This document shows positions 1 to 6,634 of a stretch of DNA of 16,942 bases, piece after piece. The notes under the pieces are model-generated. The model did not search any database. It saw only the letters and a list, made by a program, of their open reading frames with translations, and had not been told where the DNA came from. This DNA is from Flavobacteriales bacterium UBA5933. Its GTDB lineage: Bacteria; Bacteroidota; Bacteroidia; Flavobacteriales; Weeksellaceae. Every line of letters starts with the position of its first letter. Position 1 is the stretch's first letter. Where the stretch lies: the NCBI GenBank assembly GCA_002430925.1, contig DJDD01000117.1, positions 1 through 16,942 on the forward strand, written 5' to 3'. The position numbers and the translations under genes are program-made.

Positions 1-2338
1 CAATAATTTTAAGCTTGGCAAAATTTAGTAATAATTTCTTTTCTCCAGCATTATCAAAGTATATAATAGCTTTCATATCATTAGGTTCTCCTTGTAAATC
101 TTTTACAACTCCTCGTCCAAATCGATCATGAACTACAACTTGACCAACCTTTAATCCTAAAGCATTTTCTGTTGAAGCAGATGAAACTTTCGTTTGATTT
201 ACTGGTTTGAAATTTGGTCGTGGCTGAACATTAACTTTTGGTTGTAAACTTGGTTTTGTTCTTGCGACTGATTTTTCTCTTGGTTTGTAACTTGTTGTGC
301 TTGGTTCATCACCAAATAAATCAGCAGACAAACCACTATTATTTGTATTTCTTACAGGAATAGTAAGATTTTTCCAGTCAAGATAGCTATCCTCTATTTC
401 TTCTAAAAATCGTGAAGGTTCACAATCAATAATTTTTCCCCAACGAAAACGAGACACAGAATACGTCATGTAAGCAATTTTTTCTGCACGTGTAAGTGCT
501 ACATAAAACAATCGACGTTCTTCTTCTAATTCTGCTCTTGTATTTACACTCATCATTGAAGGAAACAAGTTTTCTTCTAATCCAGCAATAAATACAACAG
601 GAAACTCTAAACCTTTAGCAAGGTGAACAGTCATTAAGTTTACTCTGTTATCATCTTCTTCTTCGTTATCTGCATCAGTTGCCAAAGCAATATTTTCAAG
701 AAAACCACCAAGAGAAGCGTCACCGTCTTCCAATTGTCGTTGTTCTTCAACATAACCTTGTATAGAATTCAATAATTCTTGTACGTTTTCTAATCGAGAT
801 ACTCCTTCAGGTGTCGAATCTTCTTTTAGCGCATTGATTAACTGAGTCGTTTTTGCCATTTCCATTGTTACCTCATAAACATCATGAGATTTCAACATAA
901 CTTGAAAACGTTTTATCATCAAAGCAAAATCATTCAGTTTGTTAGATGTTCCAGCATTTATACCAATCAACGGAGCATACATAGCTATATTTTCTACTAA
1001 TTGGAATAAGCTAATTTGTTGTTGATCTGCAGCAACTAATAATTTTGTAATTGTTGTTTGTCCAATTCCTCTTGCAGGATAATTAATAGTACGCAATAAC
1101 GCTTCTTCATCATTCTGATTGATTAATAAACGCATATAAGCAACCATATCTTTTATCTCTTTTCTTTGGTAAAAAGAAGTTCCTCCAAAAACACGGTATT
1201 GAATACCTCTTTTTCTAAGCGCTTCTTCCAAAGCCCTAGATTGAGCATTTGTTCTATATAATATAGCAAAATCTTTTGGTTGTAAATGCTCATTAATTTG
1301 TCTTTCCCAAATTTGAGATGCAATGTAGCGTGCTTCATCAGCATCAGAAAGGCCACGATAAACAGCTATTTTTTCTCCAGATTCATTTGCAGTCCAAACA
1401 TTTTTTTCTAACTGATCTTGATTTTGTTTTATTATCTGATTAGCAGCTTCTACTATTGTTTGTGTAGAACGGTAATTTTGCTCTAATGGATATAATTTTG
1501 CATCAGGATAATCTTGTTTAAAAGATAAAATATTACGAATATTTGCGCCACGAAATGCATAAATAGATTGTGCATCATCTCCAACAACACAAAGGTTTTC
1601 ATACCTAGAAGCTAATGCTTTTACAATTAAATACTGAGAATGATTGGTATCTTGGTACTCATCAACCATAATATACTTAAATCGTTCTTGGTACTTTGCT
1701 AATACTTCTGGAAAACGCGTTAATATTTCATTGGTTCTTAATAATAAATCATCAAAATCCATTGCTCCAGATTTAAAACAACGATCTACATAAGCTCTAT
1801 AAATATCACCCATTTTTGGGCGCATAGCTTCATTATCTGCTTCAATAAGTGATTGATTATTATGATATGCTTTAACGGTAATCAAATTATTTTTGAACTG
1901 AGAAATTCTTCCTAAAACTTGTTTTGCTTTATATATATCTTTATCTAAATTCATTTCCTTAATGATTTTAGTCATTACAGAAATAGCATCTTGTTGATCG
2001 TAAATTGTAAAATCAGAAGGATATCCTAATAAAGGAGCTTCAACACGTAGAATTCTTGCAAAAACAGAGTGAAAAGTACCCATCCAAAGAGATTTTGCAT
2101 TTCCTTCACCAACAACTTGTCCTATACGTTCTTTCATTTCACGTGCAGCTTTGTTCGTAAAGGTTAGGGATAAAATATTAAAAGCATCTACTCCTTTGTT
2201 TAGTAAATGTGCAATACGATATGTTAATACTCTCGTTTTTCCAGAACCAGCACCAGCAATTACCATAACAGGTCCTTCGGTAGCTTCAACAGCTAATCGC
2301 TGTGGTTCGTTTAACTTCTCTAAATAATTTTCTTCCAT
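1..2338 (-). CDS. uvrD: ATP-dependent 3'-5' DNA helicase, UvrD/PcrA family (C-terminal end cut by window edge)
   Basis: This is a superfamily 1A helicase that unwinds DNA in nucleotide-excision and mismatch repair and clears replication blocks in the cytoplasm. The ATG is at 2338-2336 and 779 codons are visible, with no stop before position 1. Motifs appear in family order: Walker A AGAGSGKT at residues 28-35, Walker B DEYQDT at 226-231, GDDAQSIYAFRGA at about 252-264, QNYRST near 285, and motif VI VALTRA near 608-613. A polar, Pro/Ser/Lys-rich linker follows at about 650-720. The end is a Tudor-like domain (KVGQVVVHDRFGRGVV, from about residue 730), the RNA-polymerase-contacting tail of PcrA/UvrD. 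The visible end, FAKLKII, is where relatives normally stop, so probably only a few residues are missing. RecB/AddA-type helicases are excluded because there is no nuclease domain. Bacteroidetes often carry more than one UvrD-like gene, so the symbol is by family. Confidence 0.95.
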   Translation of the reverse strand, partial: MEENYLEKLNEPQRLAVEATEGPVMVIAGAGSGKTRVLTYRIAHLLNKGVDAFNILSLTFTNKAAREMKERIGQVVGEGNAKSLWMGTFHSVFARILRVEAPLLGYPSDFTIYDQQDAISVMTKIIKEMNLDKDIYKAKQVLGRISQFKNNLITVKAYHNNQSLIEADNEAMRPKMGDIYRAYVDRCFKSGAMDFDDLLLRTNEILTRFPEVLAKYQERFKYIMVDEYQDTNHSQYLIVKALASRYENLCVVGDDAQSIYAFRGANIRNILSFKQDYPDAKLYPLEQNYRSTQTIVEAANQIIKQNQDQLEKNVWTANESGEKIAVYRGLSDADEARYIASQIWERQINEHLQPKDFAILYRTNAQSRALEEALRKRGIQYRVFGGTSFYQRKEIKDMVAYMRLLINQNDEEALLRTINYPARGIGQTTITKLLVAADQQQISLFQLVENIAMYAPLIGINAGTSNKLNDFALMIKRFQVMLKSHDVYEVTMEMAKTTQLINALKEDSTPEGVSRLENVQELLNSIQGYVEEQRQLEDGDASLGGFLENIALATDADNEEEDDNRVNLMTVHLAKGLEFPVVFIAGLEENLFPSMMSVNTRAELEEERRLFYVALTRAEKIAYMTYSVSRFRWGKIIDCEPSRFLEEIEDSYLDWKNLTIPVRNTNNSGLSADLFGDEPSTTSYKPREKSVARTKPSLQPKVNVQPRPNFKPVNQTKVSSASTENALGLKVGQVVVHDRFGRGVVKDLQGEPNDMKAIIYFDNAGEKKLLLNFAKLKII

Positions 2339-2344
2339 TGTATG

Positions 2345-2352
2345 CAAAGTTA
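2345..2352 (-). promoter_or_regulatory. -7 promoter box of the helicase gene, nearly leaderless
   Basis: Read on the minus strand the sequence is TAACTTTG, an exact match to the Bacteroidetes -7 consensus TAnnTTTG. Only six bases separate it from the helicase ATG (2338), so transcription would start at or within a few bases of the start codon. No convincing TTG -33 element lies at the usual distance; the region is just T-rich. Confidence 0.5.
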
Positions 2353-2463
2353 ATTGATGTAAGGTAAAGGATAAAATTATTTTCAATAATTCCCAATGTT
2401 CATCATCAAAAAATGATGTTAAATATAAACATCTTAAATTAAAAAAGATGGTAACTTATTTTT

Positions 2464-2576
2464 GGGCAATCCCTTCGGGTCGCGCTTTTTCGTTCCCAAT
2501 CTTTTCTAATTGGTTATTATGGTATTTTTAAAATGAAACTAATTAGAAAAGGATTTCCACTTCAATCGCTATTGCA
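2464..2576. repeat. Structured intergenic repeat, copy 1
   Basis: This element begins GGGCAAT (2464-2470) and ends ATTGC (2571-2575), so its termini are complementary (GCAAT with ATTGC). A second, inner hairpin has CTTTTCTAATT at 2501-2511 pairing perfectly with AATTAGAAAAG at 2541-2551, extended by GGTT/AACT with one G-U pair. A small CCC-TTC-GGG hairpin lies at 2471-2479. The same architecture, spacing and strand recur at 9427-9535. It could be a structured RNA, a REP-like or MITE-like element, or a transcription-related hairpin. It resembles repeats I recall from other flavobacterial genomes, but I cannot name a described family with certainty. Confidence 0.7.
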
Positions 2577-2711
2577 AATACTTAGAAAAAAGGATTATAT
2601 AATAATTTTTTAACTCATAATAACTATTATAATGACAAATTTCATTTTCAATTAACAGGTATATAATTAATATAAATAGTATTTTTAATCACTAACATAA
2701 ATTACTTAACA

Positions 2712-3938
2712 ATGAGCTTTCCTACTGATCTAGAAATTGCACAAGCTGCAAACATTCAACCAATAGAAAAAATTGCTGCTAAATTAAATATAAACAGAGA
2801 TGATTTAGAAAACTACGGAAAATATAAAGCTAAAATTCCACTTGAATATATCGATGAAGAAAAAGTAAAAAAATCTAAATTAATATTAGTCACAGCTATT
2901 AACCCAACGCCAGCAGGTGAGGGTAAAACAACTGTTTCTGTTGGTTTAGCAGATGGTCTAAATAAAATAGGTAAAAATACAATTGCTGTTTTAAGAGAAC
3001 CTAGTCTAGGGCCTGTTTTTGGAATAAAAGGAGGTGCAGCAGGTGGTGGTTATGCTCAGGTAATTCCCATGGTTGATATTAATCTGCATTTTACTGGAGA
3101 TTTTTCTGCAATAGAAAAAGCTAATAATCTTTTATCAGCATTGATTGATAATAATTTACAAAATAAAAAAAATAACTTAAATATAGATCCAAAAACAATT
3201 GTTTGGAAACGTGTCATGGATATGAATGATCGTAGTTTAAGAAATATAATTGTTGGTGTAGGAGGTAAGAGCAATGGTGTGATGAGAGAAGATGGATTTA
3301 ATATAACTCCTGCTTCTGAGGTTATGGCAATTTTATGTTTAAGTAAAGATTTTGAGGATTTAAAAAAACGTTTAAGTAATATTTTTATAGGTTATACATT
3401 TCAAAAAGAACCAGTATATGCTCGAGATTTAAAGGCAGAAGGAGCTATGGCAATTTTATTGAAAGATGCAATTAAGCCTAATTTAGTTCAGACTTTAGAA
3501 AATAATCCTGTTATTTTACATGGTGGTCCATTTGCAAATATAGCACAAGGAACAAATTCCATTATTGCGACTAAAATGGGACTTTCTTTAGCAGATTACG
3601 TAGTAACTGAAGCTGGTTTTGGAGCAGATTTAGGAGCAGAAAAATTCTTGAGCATTAAATGTTTTTATGGAAATTTAAAACCTGATGCTTATGTAATTGT
3701 TACAACCATCAGAGCATTAAGATATCATGGTGGTGCGAAAGGAGAAGAATATTCAGTTCCTAATTTAGATGCTGTTAAAAAAGGATTTGATAATTTAGAA
3801 AAGCATATAGAAAATTCTTTCAAATATCAATTAAAGCCAATAATTGCTATTAATCATTTTCATAATGATTCGCTTGAAGAAATTAATTATGTTAAATCCA
3901 AATGTGAAAATTTAAATGTAACAGCAATAAATAGCTGA
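2712..3938 (+). CDS. fhs: Formate-tetrahydrofolate ligase, N-terminal 408 residues
   Basis: This part carries the nucleotide-binding core. The N-terminus has the family opening FPTDLEIAQAA, supporting the ATG at 2712. The P-loop TPAGEGKTT is at residues 66-74, followed by REPSLGPVFGIKGGAAGGGY (about 95-114) and NLHFTGDF (124-131), all hallmarks of the family. Further on are the conserved stretches LKDAIKPNLVQTLE and ADYVVTEAGFGADLGAEK. The frame stops at TGA 3936-3938, about 150 residues short of a normal enzyme. The missing end lies immediately downstream in the next frame. If no frameshifting occurs the product lacks the C-terminal region and is probably inactive alone. Confidence 0.9.
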   Translation: MSFPTDLEIAQAANIQPIEKIAAKLNINRDDLENYGKYKAKIPLEYIDEEKVKKSKLILVTAINPTPAGEGKTTVSVGLADGLNKIGKNTIAVLREPSLGPVFGIKGGAAGGGYAQVIPMVDINLHFTGDFSAIEKANNLLSALIDNNLQNKKNNLNIDPKTIVWKRVMDMNDRSLRNIIVGVGGKSNGVMREDGFNITPASEVMAILCLSKDFEDLKKRLSNIFIGYTFQKEPVYARDLKAEGAMAILLKDAIKPNLVQTLENNPVILHGGPFANIAQGTNSIIATKMGLSLADYVVTEAGFGADLGAEKFLSIKCFYGNLKPDAYVIVTTIRALRYHGGAKGEEYSVPNLDAVKKGFDNLEKHIENSFKYQLKPIIAINHFHNDSLEEINYVKSKCENLNVTAINS

Positions 3939-3963
3939 AGAATTTACAAAGGGAGGTGATGGG

Positions 3964-4389
3964 ATGAAAGATCTTGCTTATGAAGTTGTTAAGGCTGTCG
4001 AAGAATATAATAACAATTATATTGCTTTATATAATATAAATGAAAGTATAGAAGATAAAATTGAAAAAATAGCGAAAGAAATTTATGGAGCTTCAGGTGT
4101 AGATTACAGCAGAAAAGCATTAAATGATCTTAAAATAATTAATAACCTCGGCTTTAATAATTTACCTATTTGTATGGCTAAAACTCAAAAATCTTTAAGT
4201 GATGATGAGAAAAAAATAGGTAGACCAAAAGATTTTAGAGTGATTGTAAGAGAATTTGAATTTGCATCTGGGGCAGGATTTATAATTCCAATTTTAGGAG
4301 ATATTATGAGAATGCCAGGACTTCCATCTTTTCCAGCCTCTGAACTTATGGATATTGATGAAAACGGATTAATTACAGGGCTTAGTTAA
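3964..4389 (+). CDS. fhs: Formate-tetrahydrofolate ligase, C-terminal fragment
   Basis: This is the remaining 141 residues of the ligase, in the +1 frame relative to the upstream part. Conserved segments are IAKEIYGASGV (about 37-46), LPICMAKTQKSLSDD (67-81), RPKDFRVIVRE (87-97) and MPGLPSFPASELMDID (117-132). The ATG at 3964 is an internal Met of the ancestral protein. However, GGAGGTGAT (3952-3960), a full match to the 16S anti-Shine-Dalgarno, sits seven bases upstream counting from GGAGG, so separate translation after termination at 3938 is conceivable. The bases AAG GGA GGT GAT GGG ATG encode the conserved KGGDGM, so the ribosome-site match may be chance. No extra stops or losses are seen. 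Confidence 0.8.
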   Translation: MKDLAYEVVKAVEEYNNNYIALYNINESIEDKIEKIAKEIYGASGVDYSRKALNDLKIINNLGFNNLPICMAKTQKSLSDDEKKIGRPKDFRVIVREFEFASGAGFIIPILGDIMRMPGLPSFPASELMDIDENGLITGLS

Positions 4390-4416
4390 TATAAGTTTTT
4401 TAAGAATTTAAGTTAG

Positions 4417-4440
4417 TTTAACTATAATTAGATAGTTAAA
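4417..4440. other. Hairpin downstream of fhs
   Basis: TTTAACTAT (4417-4425) and ATAGTTAAA (4432-4440) form a perfect 9-bp stem with a 6-base loop, 28 bases after the fhs stop. It is not followed by a T-run on the + strand, so it is a weak candidate for an intrinsic terminator. It could be a 3'-end stabilising hairpin or a protein site. Confidence 0.35.
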
Positions 4441-4455
4441 AATTATTTAATTCAG

Positions 4456-4489
4456 CAATATTATACTTTATTAATAAAGTATAATATTG
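4456..4489. promoter_or_regulatory. 34-bp perfect palindrome, probable operator of the Fur-family gene
   Basis: The left half CAATATTATACTTTATT (4456-4472) is the exact reverse complement of the right half (4473-4489). It ends one base before the -7-like box of the downstream Fur-family gene and covers the spacer between the -33 and -7 positions. That is where a repressor would block transcription. No T-run follows, so it does not look like a terminator. Fur-family proteins bind AT-rich palindromes and often regulate themselves; autoregulation here is inferred. Confidence 0.55.
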
Positions 4490-4497
4490 TATATTTA
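4490..4497 (+). promoter_or_regulatory. -7 promoter box of the Fur-family gene
   Basis: TATATTTA differs from TAnnTTTG only in the last base and lies 14 bases upstream of the ATG at 4512. The sequence TATATTTACA also occurs in front of the antiporter gene (from 15867), which supports a shared promoter type. The -33 region falls inside the 34-bp palindrome and has no clear TTG. Confidence 0.4.
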
Positions 4498-4511
4498 CAC
4501 AAATTTTTTAT

Positions 4512-4964
4512 ATGACAGACGAATCAGTAAAATCTAGTAATTACGAAGTAGTAAAACAAGTGTTTACGAATTTCTTAGAAGAACATGGACATCGTAAAAC
4601 ACCAGAGCGTTATGCTATTTTAGAGGAAATTTATTTTACAGATGATCATTTTGATATAGATATGTTGTATATCAAAATGAAAAATAAAAAATATCGAGTA
4701 AGTCGTGCAACATTATATAATACTATAGAATTATTGATGGAAGCTAAATTAGTGCGTAAACACCAATTTGGGGATCAACAAGCACATTATGAAAAATCTT
4801 ATTTTGATAAAAACCACGATCATATTATATTAACTGATACTGGGGAAGTATTAGAATTTTGTGATCCTCGAATTCAAATTATAAAACAAACGATTGAAGA
4901 AGTTTTTGATATAAAAATAGATAATCATTCGTTATATTTTTACGGAACAAGAGAAAAGAAATAA
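4512..4964 (+). CDS. Fur-family metal-dependent transcriptional regulator
   Basis: A 150-residue DNA-binding repressor of the Fur/PerR/Zur family. The N-terminal winged helix contains GHRKTPERYAILEEIY (about 26-41) and the recognition helix SRATLYNTIELL (64-75). The dimerisation and metal-sensing half has AHYE (91-94) and NHDHIILTDTGEVLEF (101-116). Aligned to Fur, the likely regulatory metal ligands are His46, Glu94, His102, His104 and Glu115. Position 115 is Glu, as in iron-sensing Fur, where peroxide-sensing PerR has Asp. There is no CxxC pair, so the structural zinc site of many relatives is absent; the only Cys is Cys117. The gene stands alone between fhs and a convergent porin gene. The 34-bp palindrome in its promoter suggests autoregulation. 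The sensed metal cannot be told from sequence. Confidence 0.9.
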   Translation: MTDESVKSSNYEVVKQVFTNFLEEHGHRKTPERYAILEEIYFTDDHFDIDMLYIKMKNKKYRVSRATLYNTIELLMEAKLVRKHQFGDQQAHYEKSYFDKNHDHIILTDTGEVLEFCDPRIQIIKQTIEEVFDIKIDNHSLYFYGTREKK

Positions 4965-4981
4965 TTATTATATTTTAACAA

Positions 4982-5016
4982 AAACTCCTATTCATTTAAT
5001 GGATAGGAGTTTTTTT
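4982..5016. terminator. Bidirectional intrinsic terminator between the Fur-family gene and the porin gene
   Basis: AAACTCCTATTCAT (4982-4995) pairs with ATGGATAGGAGTTT (4999-5013... within the arm), with one G-U pair and a 3-base loop, followed by a run of T on the + strand. On the minus strand the hairpin is followed by a T-rich stretch too (complement of ACAAAAACT), so it can end both convergent genes. The porin stop codon is immediately adjacent (5018-5020). Confidence 0.85.
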
Positions 5017-5017
5017 A

Positions 5018-6355
5018 TTACCACCAAATTTCGAAACTTAAACCATAGGTCATACCATTATTACTATTATTAAATACTTTTTCATTTGGTGCATTACCTA
5101 TATCCCCAATTAAATTGTCACTCCATTTGGCGTAAGTAATAAAAGGTCTAAGTACTGGTCTAGAATAAAATCCATAGTCCCAAGATAGTTGTGGTGCAAA
5201 TGTAAATTTGTTTAACCATCCTTTTCTACTAATTGTTTGATTATCTATGTAATCAGTTCCAACTTCAAGAGCAAGATTGAAATGTCTAGTAAGATATTTT
5301 ATAATTCTCGATCCTAGAGAAAACCAATGTATTTGTTTACCATCTCCAATTTTTTCATTCGTTATTATGTTATATGGAACTACTCCTCGGTCTTCATATC
5401 TATAAAGTGCTACAGCATTAATAGCAAATACTTTTTCTTTTTCGAAGGTAAATTGATTTGAAGCTTCTAAAACATAAGTTTTTTTCATGTCATATGAATA
5501 CAATAGTTCTGATTCAGAAGTTTCATAAATAGGAGCTAAGTTTTTTCCAATTGAGTTGCCTTTTCTATAAGATATTTGTATTGTATTATATGCTTGTCCT
5601 TTGAACATATTTGTTTGATCGTACCAAATACCAAATCCATAACCATTAATTTTATCATAATTGATATTATTTTTTTGTCTTGTAGATAAACGATTCCAAA
5701 AAGTGATACTACTATTTTTACTAAAATAAATATCTTTCCATTTTGTTTCTAAGATATAATTCTGAAGAACACCTTTCTCGTTATTATTTTCATCACTACT
5801 AAGTGTTCTTACATTTTTATTTTCAAAATTAAAAGCAGCAATAGTAATATCATCTTTGTGGTTTTTTCCTCGAATATTTTCTATTCCAGCTCCAACTGTA
5901 GCACCTTGTCCAGGAGAATACCAAAAATAATCAATAATATGGTGATCTCTTCTTTCATAATACCTCCTTCCAATCCAAACATCAGAATTACCTATTGCAT
6001 TATTCATTTTAGCATATAATTGGGTAACGTTTTCTAACTTAAAAGGTTGTTGGTCTCCGAAACCAGAGTATCCAGCTAACATAAATACTAAATCAAAAGA
6101 TTTTTTAGATTCTAAATCTAATTTACGATTATAAGAAAATTGAACTTCAGCATATGTGTTAGGCTCATTTCCTAATCTATAGTGAGATAGTCCTCCAGGT
6201 GTAGCAAAGTTCACCATCGTTTTACCTCCATCGCTTTGTCCTAAACTAGTTCGGAAATATCCTTTAAAAGCGACTGAATCTAATGGTGTAATATTGTAAT
6301 TCGCACTTTGTGCACATAAAATATAAGGTAGAAATAGTAAGATTAGCTTTCGCAT
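5018..6355 (-). CDS. LamB-type carbohydrate porin, outer membrane
   Basis: This is a 445-residue outer-membrane beta-barrel related to maltoporin LamB, which lets oligosaccharides diffuse across the outer membrane. The signal peptide covers residues 1-15, with cleavage expected at A15|Q16. Family features follow: FKGYFRTSLGQSDGG (30-44), YRLGNEPNTYAEVQF (59-73), and WIGRRYYERRDHHIIDYFW (127-145), the last close to the LamB signature around the W-GRR-Y-R-D-H-D pattern. Alternating polar/aromatic strands run to the C-terminus, which ends in Trp as outer-membrane barrels usually do. It is divergent from an MFS transporter and trehalase, so trehalose or a related disaccharide is the inferred substrate. 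Bacteroidetes usually take up sugars through SusC/SusD TonB-dependent systems, so a passive LamB-like porin is less typical. Specificity is not proven. Confidence 0.85.
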   Translation of the reverse strand: MRKLILLFLPYILCAQSANYNITPLDSVAFKGYFRTSLGQSDGGKTMVNFATPGGLSHYRLGNEPNTYAEVQFSYNRKLDLESKKSFDLVFMLAGYSGFGDQQPFKLENVTQLYAKMNNAIGNSDVWIGRRYYERRDHHIIDYFWYSPGQGATVGAGIENIRGKNHKDDITIAAFNFENKNVRTLSSDENNNEKGVLQNYILETKWKDIYFSKNSSITFWNRLSTRQKNNINYDKINGYGFGIWYDQTNMFKGQAYNTIQISYRKGNSIGKNLAPIYETSESELLYSYDMKKTYVLEASNQFTFEKEKVFAINAVALYRYEDRGVVPYNIITNEKIGDGKQIHWFSLGSRIIKYLTRHFNLALEVGTDYIDNQTISRKGWLNKFTFAPQLSWDYGFYSRPVLRPFITYAKWSDNLIGDIGNAPNEKVFNNSNNGMTYGLSFEIWW

Positions 6356-6401
6356 TTTTTTAGGTTTTTATCATTGTATAGTAAGTTTATTATTCATTAT
6401 T

Positions 6402-6409
6402 CAAATATG
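6402..6409 (-). promoter_or_regulatory. Possible -7 promoter box of the porin gene
   Basis: On the minus strand the sequence is CATATTTG, seven of eight bases of TAnnTTTG-type spacing with a C in place of the first T, about 46 bases upstream of the porin ATG. No TTG lies at the -33 distance, so this is tentative. Confidence 0.3.
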
Positions 6410-6536
6410 ATTCCATTCACTTTTTTTCTTAAAAAAAATATAAATTTATTAATTTATCCAAAATAAAATTTTTAATAAAATAATATAATTCAATGCTTTA
6501 TATGTTTTTATAAAAAACTATACTAAATATGTTAAC

Positions 6537-6572
6537 TTTTTTTTGTAAATTTTATCTATTGGCATAATTTTT
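6537..6572 (+). promoter_or_regulatory. Promoter of the MFS transporter-trehalase operon
   Basis: A -33 element TTTTTTTTG (6537-6545) and a -7 element TAATTTTT (6565-6572) are separated by 19 bases, the spacing usual in Bacteroidetes. The -7 box misses the consensus only in its last base. Transcription would start near 6577-6580, inside the inverted repeat at 6574-6594. Confidence 0.5.
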
Positions 6573-6573
6573 C

Positions 6574-6594
6574 TGATAATAATAAATATTATCA
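6574..6594. promoter_or_regulatory. Inverted repeat at the predicted transcription start, operator candidate
   Basis: TGATAATA and TATTATCA are perfect inverted arms separated by five bases. The inner 19 bases (6575-6593) match the classic E. coli Fur-box consensus GATAATGATAATCATTATC at 16 of 19 positions by eye. The position, on the predicted +1 of the transporter operon, suits a repressor. AT-richness raises the chance of a coincidental match, and the binding protein could instead be a sugar-responsive regulator encoded elsewhere. Confidence 0.45.
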
Positions 6595-6634
6595 TAAAAA
6601 CTGATTTTTTTTAAATCTTACAAAATTATTACCT

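Larger units (their letters stand above)
2339..2711. other. Intergenic region between the divergent helicase and fhs genes
   Basis: This 373-bp stretch has no plausible gene. From left to right it holds the helicase promoter (2345-2352), two small hairpins (CATCAT at 2401-2406 with ATGATG at 2413-2418; CATCTT at 2430-2435 with AAGATG at 2445-2450), and a structured repeat (2464-2576). The rest is AT-rich leader of fhs. The best -7 candidate for fhs is TATTTTTA at 2680-2687, but it has no clear -33 partner, so the fhs promoter is not assigned. Confidence 0.6.
2712..4389 (+). pseudogene. fhs: Formate-tetrahydrofolate ligase gene disrupted by a single-base (+1) frameshift
   Basis: Formate-tetrahydrofolate ligase (EC 6.3.4.3) makes 10-formyl-tetrahydrofolate from formate, THF and ATP, feeding purine synthesis and formyl-Met-tRNA. 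The first frame (2712-3938) ends ...AINS-stop. Skipping one base at AGC-T-GAA (about 3933-3938) continues as SEEFTKGGDGMKDLA, as expected for the family, and joins the second frame. The repaired protein would be 558 residues, against about 555-560 usually, with nothing missing. Both halves keep family motifs, so the change is recent, is tolerated as two polypeptides, or is a sequence error. The site is not a homopolymer, which makes the commonest kind of sequencing error less likely. The two frames are also listed separately. Confidence 0.85.

Noticed and set aside
1153..1356. Open reading frame of 67 codons on the minus strand
   Set aside because: It lies inside the helicase gene in another frame and has no recognisable features.
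3056..3274. Antisense reading frame within fhs
   Set aside because: It overlaps the conserved N-terminal part of the ligase and is a shadow frame.
3930..3945. Programmed +1 frameshift like that of prfB in fhs
   Set aside because: The site AGC-TGA-A lacks a slippery codon such as CTT, shifting tRNA-Ser to GCT pairs poorly, and the Shine-Dalgarno match is downstream rather than upstream of the shift site.
4456..4489. The 34-bp palindrome as an fhs terminator
   Set aside because: The stem is almost all A/T and is not followed by a T-run, and it overlaps the next promoter.
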